Assembly (NCBI GenBank): GCA_963677085.2
Contig: CAXXFH010000004.1
Coordinates: 1,302,001-1,366,000 of the forward strand
Source: G963677085 sp963677085
GTDB lineage: Bacteria > Planctomycetota > Planctomycetia > Pirellulales > Thermoguttaceae
Length of the DNA stretch: 64,000 nt
Reading direction: 5' to 3'
The notes beneath the pieces are model-generated. The model searched no databases. It had not been told where the DNA came from and saw only the letters and a program-made list of their open reading frames with translations. The first letter of the stretch is position 1, and each line of letters begins with the position of its first letter. A program made the position numbers and the translations under genes. Below are positions 49,843-58,758 of this stretch, piece after piece.

Positions 49843-51210
49843 ATGTCCGTCGAAAGCCTCTTGAAGCACGTCCCCGAGAATCTCCGCTACTACCGGCAGC
49901 CGATCCCCGACGAGCAAAACGCGCTTACTCCTTGGCGCGAAGCCGTCGCTCAATATGTCGCTCCCGACGAAGACGACGAGCTATGGGGCAATCTCGTCTA
50001 CGGGCGGGACAAAAACGACGACCCGGATAACGAATCCTCGTCGGAACCCGAATCGGTTCCGTTTCCTACCGGAGCCGAGGCCGAGCGCATCCAGGACATT
50101 CTCGACGCCAACCGCCGCGCCATTGAATTGCTCGACGAAGGCATTGCCCTAGGGCGGCTGCAATTGCCGGTACCTCACTTCCCGTTGCCAGGCAACGACT
50201 CGCCCGCCGAAAACCACGACTTGATGGAATTGATACGGGTAAATCACGTGCGGCACATTCGTGCCAAGGCATGGGTGGCCCAAGGCGATCTGTCGGCAGC
50301 CGCTGACGATATCATCGCTGTTCTCCGCTCTGGCGACATATTCTGTGGCGGCGAGAGAGAAGTCACTCTTTGGTTCGTCGGCGACTGCCTCCGCAAAATG
50401 GGACTTCAAGGCATCGAAAGGTTGGTCGAGAAATACGATCCTCCGGTAAGCGTCTGTCGCACGCTGCTTGCGGCCGTAGAGCACTCGCAACAACAGCCTG
50501 ACGGCTTGGTCGGAGCCCTTTGCGTGGAGTTGCGGTATTACTCCTTGCCACGAATCGACACAATTCCAGAAACGGAAAACGTGGAACGAATCGTCGATGC
50601 CTTTCTCTTCGAGCCGGACCACCAGCCGCTGTTCCCGATGGACGATGAACTCGGCGCGGAAAAAAAGGCTGCAAGAACCAAGCACGCCTTTCAACGACGG
50701 CGAAGCAAATTCCTTTACGTACTGCAAGGTCACCCTCGACCGTTCGACAAGCTCGCCACCTTGGAACTTGTTGTCAAAGAAGTTGGCCGACAGGTGGAAG
50801 TAGCCAAAGCCATGAACCGCGAAATAGTACGAGGTCTTCCAGACTGGGCACTCAAGCTTCGAACATGGTGGGCACACCGACAACTGAAGCGGCAATATAG
50901 TCCCTGGGAAGTGTTCCCCGATTGCGCCGACCTCTTCGGCCTCTACTGCGACGAGGCAACGGCCGAAGCAGAACTCGCCCAGGTGAAGGCCACCGGCGTC
51001 TTCGACGACGAGCAGCTTGCGATATTGCACCCAGCCAATCAACAGCGGTACTTGGACGAAACCCGACGACGAGTTCAACGCGTGGCCAATCCCTTCGGAC
51101 TGTATTTGGCCAACAAGCTTACCAACAACGATATGTATGTCAGCTTTTCATGCCGACAACGTGACAAGCTAGGCTGGGTCGCCCGTCTACTGCGGTCTCG
51201 CCTGGGCTGA
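49843..51210 (+). CDS. Hypothetical large helical protein
   Basis: 455 residues from an ATG with GAGGAC upstream (MSVESLLKHVPENLRYYRQP). No signal peptide or membrane segment; mostly predicted helix with many acidic residues, and ERIQDILDANRRAIELLDEG reminiscent of repeat-type (TPR/Sel1-like) helices. Distinct stretches are HIRAKAWVAQGDLSAAADDI, VGDCLRKMGLQGIERLVEKY, YVLQGHPRPFDKLATLELVV and NPFGLYLANKLTNNDMYVSF. I do not recognise the family; may be a planctomycete-specific protein. Confidence 0.6.
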   Translation: MSVESLLKHVPENLRYYRQPIPDEQNALTPWREAVAQYVAPDEDDELWGNLVYGRDKNDDPDNESSSEPESVPFPTGAEAERIQDILDANRRAIELLDEGIALGRLQLPVPHFPLPGNDSPAENHDLMELIRVNHVRHIRAKAWVAQGDLSAAADDIIAVLRSGDIFCGGEREVTLWFVGDCLRKMGLQGIERLVEKYDPPVSVCRTLLAAVEHSQQQPDGLVGALCVELRYYSLPRIDTIPETENVERIVDAFLFEPDHQPLFPMDDELGAEKKAARTKHAFQRRRSKFLYVLQGHPRPFDKLATLELVVKEVGRQVEVAKAMNREIVRGLPDWALKLRTWWAHRQLKRQYSPWEVFPDCADLFGLYCDEATAEAELAQVKATGVFDDEQLAILHPANQQRYLDETRRRVQRVANPFGLYLANKLTNNDMYVSFSCRQRDKLGWVARLLRSRLG

Positions 51211-51285
51211 TCTTGACCAGAGCGGGCCCACCGACGTACAGTGCCACATCGTTCTACCGTCGTCCACACTACCCATTGCTGCCAC

Positions 51286-52629
51286 ATGCCGCACGCAGCC
51301 GAACTCACGCTAGCAAAAGACGCCCCCGAGATCGAATACCGCTGTCCCGGGCAGCGGTACGCGATCAGTCGGGCGGTGCATCTCGGGCGGTTGGCGGCTT
51401 TTTACCCGGGCTGCCGGCAATGTCCGTATCGCGACGACACGGGCACGCTCTCCACCCGGCAGGTGCGACAACTGGTCGAAACCCGACGCCGGGCCGAAAT
51501 TCCCCCGCTGTTTCATGCCGAAGGAATCGGCGGCCAGTTGGTCAACCAAGTCACGCCGTCGGTCGTGCACAAGCTGGCCGTGGCCTTTGCGGCGCTGCTG
51601 CGGGAGCAGATGCTAACGCATAGCGACCAACGGGAGCCGGTTCCCACCCCAGTGCGGCAGCACCGGTCCGGCGGGCGGCCCTGCCGCCTAGTGGTTGGCG
51701 GCGATGGGCGACCGATTACCGGCCCCTTGGTGGCGGCCGCGATCGATGGGTTACGCTACGGCGGTTGCGACGTGATCGATGTCGGCCCGACGACTGCGGC
51801 CGGCCTGGGTTTCGCCATCGACCACTTCGGGGCCGACTCCGGTTTGCTCGTCGGTAACCCCGACAGGCAGCCGCAATACGTGGGCGTGAAGCTCTGGCTT
51901 GGACCTTGGCCAATCCTGGGCAGCGAACCTCTTGCGGAGTCGAAGACTCTGTATGAGCAAGCAGTCGACCGACCAACCCGACGCCATGGGCAAGTACAAC
52001 GCTTGCGCGGCGACGAACCCTACCTGGCCGAGTTAGCGAGAAGCTACCACGCGCTGCGGCCGTTGCGGGTAGTGCTCGACTCAGCCTCGGCGCCGTTGGC
52101 CCGTTTCGTCGACACGTTGTGCGCGACGGTCGCCTGCCGGATCATCACTTGCCACACCGAAGCCGAACGACTGCCCGAGCGAATTCGCGACGAAGCGGCC
52201 CACTTGGCACTCCGGGTCGACGGCGACGGCGAGTCGTGCCAGCTCTACGACGAGCAAGGACGTCGGGTGTCGCCCGAACGGTTGCTCGTATTGCTGGCAA
52301 GGCACTTGATCCAGATAACGCCGGATGAAAAACCGTCGGAACCGCCGGTCGTGGTGCTGGAGAATGCGGCGACGTCGGCAACCGCCGATCGGTTGACGGA
52401 AGCGGGCCTTCGGGTGGTTCGTGCCGACTCGCAGCGCAACGCCATGGCGGCCGCTATGTGCCGGCACGCGGCTCCGCTGGGCGGCGGCGTCAGCGGGCGG
52501 TTTTGGTACGCCCAGGGTACGACCGCGTTGCCCGACGCACTGCGCGTGCTGACCGAACTGCTCGTGGTGCTCAGCCAGAGCGATCGGCCGTTTAGCGCGG
52601 TTCTCGACCGCGAGGCGGCGCTCGATTAG
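51286..52629 (+). CDS. Phosphohexomutase-like protein lacking the catalytic serine
   Basis: 447 residues from the ATG at 51286; a GTG 15 codons earlier is possible. The first 80 residues carry CPGQRY and a cysteine pair (CRQCPYRDD). Then comes the alpha-D-phosphohexomutase pattern: LVVGGDGRPITGPLVAAAID, GGCDVIDVGPTTAAGLGFAI, ADSGLLVGNPDRQPQYVGVK where the family has TASHNP-x-x-x-N-G-x-K, and LALRVDGDGESCQLYDEQGR, the metal-binding loop (usually DGDxDR). The phosphoserine of TASHNP is replaced (VGNP) and the last Asp-Arg of the loop is missing, so normal phosphosugar mutase activity is unlikely. It may bind a phosphosugar without turnover or act as a regulator. Confidence 0.72.
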   Translation: MPHAAELTLAKDAPEIEYRCPGQRYAISRAVHLGRLAAFYPGCRQCPYRDDTGTLSTRQVRQLVETRRRAEIPPLFHAEGIGGQLVNQVTPSVVHKLAVAFAALLREQMLTHSDQREPVPTPVRQHRSGGRPCRLVVGGDGRPITGPLVAAAIDGLRYGGCDVIDVGPTTAAGLGFAIDHFGADSGLLVGNPDRQPQYVGVKLWLGPWPILGSEPLAESKTLYEQAVDRPTRRHGQVQRLRGDEPYLAELARSYHALRPLRVVLDSASAPLARFVDTLCATVACRIITCHTEAERLPERIRDEAAHLALRVDGDGESCQLYDEQGRRVSPERLLVLLARHLIQITPDEKPSEPPVVVLENAATSATADRLTEAGLRVVRADSQRNAMAAAMCRHAAPLGGGVSGRFWYAQGTTALPDALRVLTELLVVLSQSDRPFSAVLDREAALD

Positions 52630-52732
52630 AATAGAGCGTTTGCCACGCCGGGCGAGTAGGAATCGTGTGCGATGTGCTCATGGCCGCGGAAGTGGCCACG
52701 CCTCGGCAAGCGTCGTCCAACTCCTGACTCCA

Positions 52733-52781
52733 AACACCTTACTCCCAACTCCTTTACTCCTAACTCCCAACTCCATCCCTC
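52733..52781. repeat. ACTCCCA heptamer array directly before the aminotransferase ATG
   Basis: CTTACTCCCAACTCCTTTAC continues TCCTAACTCCCAACTCCATC; seven or more degenerate copies of a 7-base pyrimidine-rich unit. The ATG at 52782 follows at once, with no Shine-Dalgarno sequence. Confidence 0.7.
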
Positions 52782-53900
52782 ATGTCCGACCATTGGATTG
52801 CTGAACACATGAAGGGCTTCGACGCCTCGGGCATCCGCAAGGTGTTCGAGCTCGGCGCCACGTTGACCGACCGTATCGACCTGTCGATTGGACAACCCCA
52901 TTTCGACGTGCCCGAGGAAGTCCGCCAGGCGGCTGTTGCCGCGATCAACGGCGGCCGCAACGGCTACGCCCTTTCGCAAGGTATGCCCGAGCTGCGAGAA
53001 AAGCTCCAAACCCGAATCAACAAACAATACGGCCACGACGACCGCGAAGTGTTCGTCACCAATGGCACCAGCGGCGGCTTGACGTTGGCCATGTTTTCGT
53101 TGTTGAACCGGGGCGAAGAAGTAATCGTCTTCGACCCGTGCTTCGTGATGTACAACGCGCTGGCCACCGTGGCCGGGGCCAACGTCGTGCAGATCGACAG
53201 CGACGCTAATTTCCAGGTCGATCTAAATCGCGTGGCCGACGCCATCACGCCCAAGACGAAGATGATTATCTTCAACAGCCCGTGCAATCCAACCGGCGCG
53301 ATGGCCTCGCGCGAAACGATTCGCCAACTGGCCGAATTGGCAGCCGAGCGGGATGTGGTGCTGGTGAGCGACGAGATCTACAACGAGTTCTGCTACGACG
53401 AGCCGTTTTGCTCGCCGGCCGAGTTCAATCCGCAGACGCTGGTCGTCGACGGTTTCAGCAAGACCTACGGCATGCCCGGCTGGCGGGTAGGGTTCGCCCA
53501 CGGCCCGAAAGCGATTGTCCAGCAGATGATCAAACTGCAGCAATACAGCTTCGTCTGCGCTCCGCATCCGCTTCAGGTCGCCTGCGCGACGGCGATGGAC
53601 GTCGACACGAAGCCGTACATCGACGACTACCACCACAAACGTGACCTACTGGTCGAGGGGCTGAAGGACTATTACGAAATCGTCATCCCCGGCGGGGCGT
53701 TTTACGCCTTCCCGAAGCTGCCGTGGGGCTCGGGCTTGGAGTTCGTCACCCGGGCGATCGAGAAGTATCACCTGCTGGTCATTCCCGGCAACATCTTCAG
53801 CCGCCGCGATACACACTTCCGCGTGTCGTACGCCGCGAGCGACGAAGTGCTCCAGCGCGGCATCGAAGCCCTGAAGGGACTGGCCCAAGAACGGCCTTGA
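52782..53900 (+). CDS. Class I/II pyridoxal-phosphate aminotransferase
   Basis: 372 residues. Fold type I signature: GYALSQGMPELREKL, NGTSGGLTLAMFSL for the phosphate loop, FNSPCNPTGAMASRETI with the NP, SDEIYNEFCYDEP with Asp197/Tyr200, and SKTYGMPGWRVGF with Lys227 that binds PLP. It transfers amino groups between an amino acid and 2-oxo acid in the cytosol; the substrate is not clear, but the group includes aspartate- and aromatic-type enzymes. The ATG at 52782 follows a heptamer array without an SD. marC starts four bases after the stop and may be co-transcribed. Confidence 0.92.
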   Translation: MSDHWIAEHMKGFDASGIRKVFELGATLTDRIDLSIGQPHFDVPEEVRQAAVAAINGGRNGYALSQGMPELREKLQTRINKQYGHDDREVFVTNGTSGGLTLAMFSLLNRGEEVIVFDPCFVMYNALATVAGANVVQIDSDANFQVDLNRVADAITPKTKMIIFNSPCNPTGAMASRETIRQLAELAAERDVVLVSDEIYNEFCYDEPFCSPAEFNPQTLVVDGFSKTYGMPGWRVGFAHGPKAIVQQMIKLQQYSFVCAPHPLQVACATAMDVDTKPYIDDYHHKRDLLVEGLKDYYEIVIPGGAFYAFPKLPWGSGLEFVTRAIEKYHLLVIPGNIFSRRDTHFRVSYAASDEVLQRGIEALKGLAQERP

Positions 53901-53904
53901 CTCC

Positions 53905-54492
53905 ATGACCACCCTTTCCGCGGCAATCCTGTTGCTGTTGGTAATGGACCCAGTGGGCAATATCCCCACGTTTGTGAGCCTGTTGGTCGACGTGGAGCCG
54001 CGCCGCGCGCGATGGATCATTCTCCGTGAAATGTTCATCGCCCTGACCGTGCTGGTCGTCGTGCTCTTTACGGGCCGATACCTGCTCGATTTTCTCCAGA
54101 TCACCGAACCGGCGTTGAGCATCTCCGGCGGGATCATTCTGTTTTTGATCGCGCTAAAGATGATCTTCGCCGATAGCCAGGACATCTTCGGCAAGGCGCC
54201 CGAGGGCGAGCCGTTTATCGTGCCGTTGGCCGTGCCGCTGATCGCCGGGCCGTCGGCCATGGCCACCGTGCTGTTGCTGATGGCCCAACACCCGGCGCGC
54301 TGGGCCGAATGGCTCCTGGCGCTGCTTATCGCGTGGTCGATTACCGGGATGATCCTCTTCTTCGCCAGTTCGGCCAAACAAGCGTTGGGACGCCGAGCGA
54401 TTTTGGCCATCGAACGACTCGCGGGAATGCTGCTGACGACCGTCGCCGTTCAAATGTCGTTGACCGGCATCCGACAGTTCTTCGAGCAGTAA
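53905..54492 (+). CDS. MarC-family membrane protein
   Basis: 195 residues, four bases downstream of the aminotransferase stop. Six transmembrane helices: about 1-25, 45-65, 70-93, 105-130, 140-158 and 170-192, with LLLVMDPVGNIPTFVSLL at the start and the conserved PLAVPLIAGPSAMATVLLLM in the middle, both diagnostic for MarC/YhgN. The family is membrane-bound with no proven transport substrate; the old multiple-antibiotic-resistance link was not supported. The short gap to the aminotransferase suggests a shared transcript. Confidence 0.93.
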   Translation: MTTLSAAILLLLVMDPVGNIPTFVSLLVDVEPRRARWIILREMFIALTVLVVVLFTGRYLLDFLQITEPALSISGGIILFLIALKMIFADSQDIFGKAPEGEPFIVPLAVPLIAGPSAMATVLLLMAQHPARWAEWLLALLIAWSITGMILFFASSAKQALGRRAILAIERLAGMLLTTVAVQMSLTGIRQFFEQ

Positions 54493-54704
54493 GCGGCAGG
54501 GCCGCAGCCAATTGGTGCTACCGTACCCAAGCAAGAACCCGCTCCCATTGGTCGCTGACATTGAGGCAACTGGCTCAATGCTGCTGGCTAACCCAGATTT
54601 TTCCACTCGGCCCAAGCTCCAGCTTCACTGGTTCCCAATCTCCGGCTTGGGACCGAGTCTTCTCCGCACGGACAAAGCCAGTAGCACACTCGCGGCCAAG
54701 AAAT

Positions 54705-54751
54705 GCAAAAGGGAAGCCAGCGATTGTGGGAAACGCTGACTCCCCTTTTGC
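54705..54751. terminator. Bidirectional terminator between marC and clpX
   Basis: GCAAAAGGGAAGCCAGCG and CGCTGACTCCCCTTTTGC pair over 18 positions with two mismatches around an 11-base loop. The A/T-rich outer ends give a U-tract in both directions, as fits a site between convergent genes. Confidence 0.7.
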
Positions 54752-54770
54752 CATGAGGTTTGCTTCGTTA

Positions 54771-56057
54771 CTACGCGCTCTTGGGCTTCCGCTCGGGCAT
54801 CGGGAAGAGTTTGGCCCGGCCTTCGACGATGTCGTCGGTAATCATGTACTGCGAACCGGCCTCTTGCTCGGGCAATTCGTACATGATGTCGAGCATTACC
54901 TCTTCGATGATCGACCGCAGCGCCCGGGCGCCGGTGTCTTTCTCGATGGCCTTTTGGGCAATCGCCCTTAGGGCCTTGTCGGTGAATTCCAGCTCGGCGT
55001 TTTCCATGCCGAACAGAGCCTTGAACTGCTTGATCACGGCGTTCTTCGGCTCGCAAAGCACGCGAACCAAGGCATCGGTATCCAACGGAGCCAGCGAGGA
55101 AATTACCGGCAACCGGCCGACGAGCTCGGGAATCAAACCAAACTGGAGGATATCGTCGCTGGTCACTTGGGCCAGCAGTTCGCCCGTCTCCAGGTCGGTA
55201 TGCACGGCCTTCTCCTGGCCGAAGCCGATGGAGCGTTTGCCGAGCCGTTTGCCGATGATGTCCTCCAGGCCGACGAACGTCCCACCGCAAATAAAGAGGA
55301 TGTTGCTGGTGTCGATCTGGATGTATTGCTGTTCGGGATGCTTACGTCCGCCCTGCGGGGGAACATTGGCCACGGTGCCTTCGAGCATCTTCAACAAGGC
55401 CTGTTGCACGCCCTCGCCGGAAACGTCGCGTGTGATCGACACGTTTTGCGAGGTCTTGCCGATCTTGTCGATCTCGTCGATGTAGAGCACGCCGCGCTGG
55501 GCGGCTTCGATATCGAAGTCGGCCGCGTGCAACAGTTTCAGCAAGAGGTTTTCGACGTCCTCGCCCACGTAACCGGCTTCGGTCAACGTGGTGGCGTCGC
55601 CGATGGCAAAGGGCACGTCGAGAACTCGGGCAAGCGTTTGGGCCAGCAGCGTTTTGCCGGACCCGGTCGGCCCAATCAGCATGATGTTCGACTTGTCGAT
55701 CTCAATGTCGTTGTCGCCCGCACCGTGCATCAAACGCTTGTAGTGGTTGTGCACCGCCACGGCCAACACCCGCTTGGCCCGTTCCTGCCCGATCACGTAC
55801 TGATCGAGACGCTCGACGATCTGCCGCGGGGTGAGGATTTTGGTGAACAGTTGCTTACTGGTGCCGCGGCGGCGGCGTTCCTGTTCGAGTATCGACTGGC
55901 AGAGGTCGATGCACTCGCCACAAATATAGACGTCGCCGGGGCCTTCGACCAAGGGGCCTACATCACGATAGCTCTTTCGGCAGAAAGAACAGAAGGCGTT
56001 CTTCTTGGTTGTACTGCTTCCTCGACGTCCCGAGTTGAAATCTCGTCCTGAGGGCAT
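54771..56057 (-). CDS. clpX: ATP-dependent Clp protease ATP-binding subunit ClpX
   Basis: 428 residues from the ATG at 56057, with AAGGA upstream. It unfolds tagged proteins and feeds them to ClpP. The N-terminal zinc domain has CSFC (23/26) and CGEC (46/49). The AAA+ module has Walker A GPTGSGKTLLAQ, Walker B VLYIDEID, the pore loop GYVGEDVE, and the ClpP-contact IGF loop (RSIGFGQ). Sensor residues and the C-terminal small domain (GARALRSIIEEVMLDIMYEL) are intact. No clpP or tig gene is present next to it, which is unlike the usual tig-clpP-clpX order. Confidence 0.97.
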   Translation of the reverse strand: MPSGRDFNSGRRGSSTTKKNAFCSFCRKSYRDVGPLVEGPGDVYICGECIDLCQSILEQERRRRGTSKQLFTKILTPRQIVERLDQYVIGQERAKRVLAVAVHNHYKRLMHGAGDNDIEIDKSNIMLIGPTGSGKTLLAQTLARVLDVPFAIGDATTLTEAGYVGEDVENLLLKLLHAADFDIEAAQRGVLYIDEIDKIGKTSQNVSITRDVSGEGVQQALLKMLEGTVANVPPQGGRKHPEQQYIQIDTSNILFICGGTFVGLEDIIGKRLGKRSIGFGQEKAVHTDLETGELLAQVTSDDILQFGLIPELVGRLPVISSLAPLDTDALVRVLCEPKNAVIKQFKALFGMENAELEFTDKALRAIAQKAIEKDTGARALRSIIEEVMLDIMYELPEQEAGSQYMITDDIVEGRAKLFPMPERKPKSA

Positions 56058-56407
56058 ACCGATTCCTTTGTTCGCGCTCCGTCAGCGTTTTCAATTTCCC
56101 ATGACGGTCTGAGAACCATGCAGAAGAATTTACTCGCTACAGTTTTCCCAAACCGGCTGAACCTCACGAAAACGGCCGACGGTGGATCCGATCCGTAGTC
56201 CAGGGTGTCGCTCGAACGGCACAACTGCAATTCCTGCAAGCGGCCGCGGGGCATCCTTGTCCACTCAGATTCGAGCTTTCCAACAGTGTACGTTTGTCTC
56301 TACGCTGCAAAGGCGGCAAGTGTTTTGAACCCTCCACGTCAAACTAGCCGAACAGGTCGCTAGAATCGGCTCAACCGACGGTCTCCGTCAGCCCGGCGCT
56401 ATCCGTC
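56058..56407. other. 350-bp region upstream of clpX
   Basis: No gene is seen. It presumably holds the clpX promoter; a GACGGTCTCCGTC palindrome lies near 56379. I do not see a strong sigma70-type site or a heat-shock element. Confidence 0.4.
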
Positions 56408-56671
56408 TTAACCCGTTTCGTTGCTATCCTTTAACTCCTCCTGGAGTTCCACCGCCAATGTAGTCTTAATTGTTCGGAATTCTTCGTCGCTTAGCTCACC
56501 TCGGGAGTGCATTTCGCGGAATTTTGCCATCATTTCGTGGGTGAGCGGTTCGCTTTGTGCGGGTGCGGAACGGACTTTATCGATGACGTAAAACGCCACC
56601 GCCACCAGCGCAGCCAGAATGGCAAGCCAAATGACAAGCTGCTCCGCCCCGGCGTCCAACAGACGCTGCAT
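56408..56671 (-). CDS. Small membrane protein with SHOCT-like tail
   Basis: 87 residues from the ATG at 56671 (MQRLLDAGAEQLVIWLAILA). One transmembrane helix (about residues 10-33), then a short linker and a C-terminal segment EMMAKFREMHSRGELSDEEF with RTIKTTLAVELQEEL, the charged two-helix SHOCT pattern (L-x-x-L-x-x-x-G-x-L-S-x-E-E-F). SHOCT modules occur in many small membrane proteins as oligomerisation or regulation elements. Function not known. It lies downstream of clpX in the opposite reading direction of eda. Confidence 0.7.
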   Translation of the reverse strand: MQRLLDAGAEQLVIWLAILAALVAVAFYVIDKVRSAPAQSEPLTHEMMAKFREMHSRGELSDEEFRTIKTTLAVELQEELKDSNETG

Positions 56672-56915
56672 CCGACTGACCCACCTGGTGCCCGAAAACC
56701 ATCTCCAAACCAACCGGCTTCCCCGCTTGCCGTATTATGCACTTTTGCCAGAAACGAGTCCAGAATCAAAACCGGCCAGATTTCTCCAACCCGATTTCGT
56801 GCCGTCGGCCGGCCCGTTGACAGTTAGCTGCGCCATCCCTACTCTAAAGGACGGCCCTACTCTAAGGGGCGGAATGAGAGGCCCCCTCGGATTCGATCTA
56901 GGAGAAATCAGCGGA

Positions 56916-57569
56916 ATGTCGAAAGAGCAAGTTCTATCGCGTGTTATCGAGTCGGGAATCGTGGCCGTTATTCGTGCCCCCAGCGGCGAACGCTTGGCCG
57001 ATGTGGCCGAGGCCCTCATGGCCGGCGGCGTCGAGGCCATGGAAGTTACCTTCACTGTGCCCCAGGCCCATCGGGTTCTCGAACAGGTCGCCGACCGGGT
57101 GGGCAGCAAGGTAGTCCTCGGCGCAGGCACGGTGCTCGACACAGAAACCACGCGAATCGCTATCCTTTCGGGAGCGGAGTTTATCGTGGCCCCCACGGTG
57201 AACCTCGACGTGATCGAGATGTGCCAGCGTTACGACAAGGCCGTGATGCCCGGGGCGCTGACCCCCACGGAAGTCGTCGCGGCCTGGCAGGCGGGCGCCG
57301 ATATCGTCAAAGTCTTCCCGTCCGACCTGACCGGCCCGAAATACCTCAAGGCCTTGCACGGTCCGCTACCCCAGGTTCGGCTCATGCCGACCGGGGGAGT
57401 CGACCTCAACACGGCGGCCGAGTTCCTCCGCTGCGGAGCGTGTGCCCTAGGTATCGGTGGGTCGCTGGTCGAAAAGAGCGCCGTCGAGAAGGGCGACATG
57501 GCGCGCATCGAATCCCTCGCCCGGCAGTATGTGGAGATTGTCAAGAAAACCAGGGCCGGCGGCGAATAG
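56916..57569 (+). CDS. eda: KDPG/KHG aldolase
   Basis: 217 residues from the ATG at 56916 (MSKEQVLSRVIESGIVAVIR). It splits 2-keto-3-deoxy-6-phosphogluconate (or 4-hydroxy-2-oxoglutarate) into pyruvate and an aldehyde, as in Entner-Doudoroff and uronic-acid breakdown. Class I aldolase signature: EVTFTVPQAH with Glu43, GAGTVLD, and DIVKVFPSDLTGP with the Schiff-base Lys132, then MPTGGVDLNTAAEFL phosphate-binding loop. An AGGAG lies about 12 bases upstream of the ATG. No edd gene is near, so the substrate route may come from uronate metabolism. Confidence 0.93.
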   Translation: MSKEQVLSRVIESGIVAVIRAPSGERLADVAEALMAGGVEAMEVTFTVPQAHRVLEQVADRVGSKVVLGAGTVLDTETTRIAILSGAEFIVAPTVNLDVIEMCQRYDKAVMPGALTPTEVVAAWQAGADIVKVFPSDLTGPKYLKALHGPLPQVRLMPTGGVDLNTAAEFLRCGACALGIGGSLVEKSAVEKGDMARIESLARQYVEIVKKTRAGGE

Positions 57570-57692
57570 CACGAGGGCGGCGTTGACGCCCAGTTTGGGA
57601 AACCGCAAGTCCCACCGGCTGCAACCGGTGGGCTTGGGAACGTTGGTTGTATGTGCATGACGTCCTGCCCCCCTGATCCCTGGAGCCCAATC

Positions 57693-58592
57693 ATGCCGAT
57701 CGACTTTATCTGTCCTCACTGCGGCACCCAAACCCAAGTGGCCGATCAATACGCCGGGCAGACCGGGCCTTGTGCGTCGTGCGGCCAAACGATCACCGTG
57801 CCCGTGCCCACCGGGGTCGGCGGCTACGCGGCACCGGCAGCGAAGAAATCGACTTCGACCCTGCCAATCGTCCTGGCCATCCTGGGCGGAGTACTCGTCG
57901 TGGTGCTGGTCTGCGGCGGCATTCTTGCAGCCCTCTTATTGCCGGCCGTGCAAGCCGCACGCGGAGCCGCGCGCCGGGCGCAATGCATCAACAACATGAA
58001 GCAAATCGGTCTCGCGTTGCACAACTACAACAGCGCCTACGGCTGCTTCCCCCCGGCCTACATCGCCGACGAAAACGGCCGGCCAATGCACAGTTGGCGG
58101 GTGTTGATTCTGCCCTTTCTGGAACAGCAGGCGATCTACGACCGCTACGACTTCAACGAGCCGTGGGACGGGCCGAACAATCGGCAGTTGGCCGACACCG
58201 TCGTCAACGTCTACCGTTGTCCGAGTGACAACAACAATGTGGACGAAACAGAAACCGACTACCTGATGGTCGTCGGGCCGGACGCATTCTCCGACGGCCC
58301 CACCGCCCGCAAGGTTGCCGAATTCACCGATGGCCTAAGCAACACCATCATGCTGGTCGAAATGTCGAACAGCGGCGTCAACTGGATGGAGCCGGTCGAC
58401 TGGGACACGACTACGTCCAGTTTCACGATCGACGACGGCAGCCCCGGCGAACTCCGCAGCGAACATCCGGGATTAGTCAACGTGGGCATCGCCGACGGTT
58501 CGGTGCGAAGTCTCTCCAACGACGAATCGCCCGAGAACCTCAAGGCGATGACTACCATCAACGGCGGCGAGATGGTCAACTTCAATTTCTAG
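57693..58592 (+). CDS. DUF1559-like protein with N-terminal zinc ribbon, copy 1
   Basis: 299 residues from an ATG with TGGAG upstream. Residues 1-45 form a zinc ribbon (CPHCG and CASCG, spacing as in double CxxC ribbons). A membrane helix (about 55-85, ILGGVLVVVLVCGGILAALL) runs into LPAVQAARGAARRAQCINNM and KQIGLALHNYNSAYGCFPPA, the hallmark of DUF1559 proteins. The C-terminal end has the H-x9-DG motif (EHPGLVNVGIADGSV). Standard DUF1559 proteins start with a type IV pilin-like GFTLVE signal; here the ribbon replaces it. Known from planctomycetes only, often in large families. Confidence 0.88.
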   Translation: MPIDFICPHCGTQTQVADQYAGQTGPCASCGQTITVPVPTGVGGYAAPAAKKSTSTLPIVLAILGGVLVVVLVCGGILAALLLPAVQAARGAARRAQCINNMKQIGLALHNYNSAYGCFPPAYIADENGRPMHSWRVLILPFLEQQAIYDRYDFNEPWDGPNNRQLADTVVNVYRCPSDNNNVDETETDYLMVVGPDAFSDGPTARKVAEFTDGLSNTIMLVEMSNSGVNWMEPVDWDTTTSSFTIDDGSPGELRSEHPGLVNVGIADGSVRSLSNDESPENLKAMTTINGGEMVNFNF

Positions 58593-58640
58593 TGTAGCGC
58601 ATCATCATCATCATTGAGGAATCGTGACTTTGGCTGGTTT

Positions 58641-58709
58641 TGTGTGCCACTGGCTCTGCCAGTGCGGAGATGCCTGCGACCAAAAACACTGGTCTCGCCA
58701 GTGGCACAC
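58641..58709. repeat. CACTGGC double-hairpin repeat, copy 2
   Basis: TGTGTGCCACTGGCTCTGCC continues AGTGCGGAGATGCCTG, then a link and CACTGGTCTCGCCAGTGGCA into CACG. Aligns with 42936-42997. Confidence 0.8.
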
Positions 58710-58758
58710 GCGTTCGTCCCTTGAACCCTGAACCGTTCGTTTCCTCGGAGACGCAGCC

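Noticed and set aside
54771..56057. Missing clpP as evidence for a rearrangement
   Set aside because: clpX stands alone in many genomes; the window cannot show whether clpP is near elsewhere.
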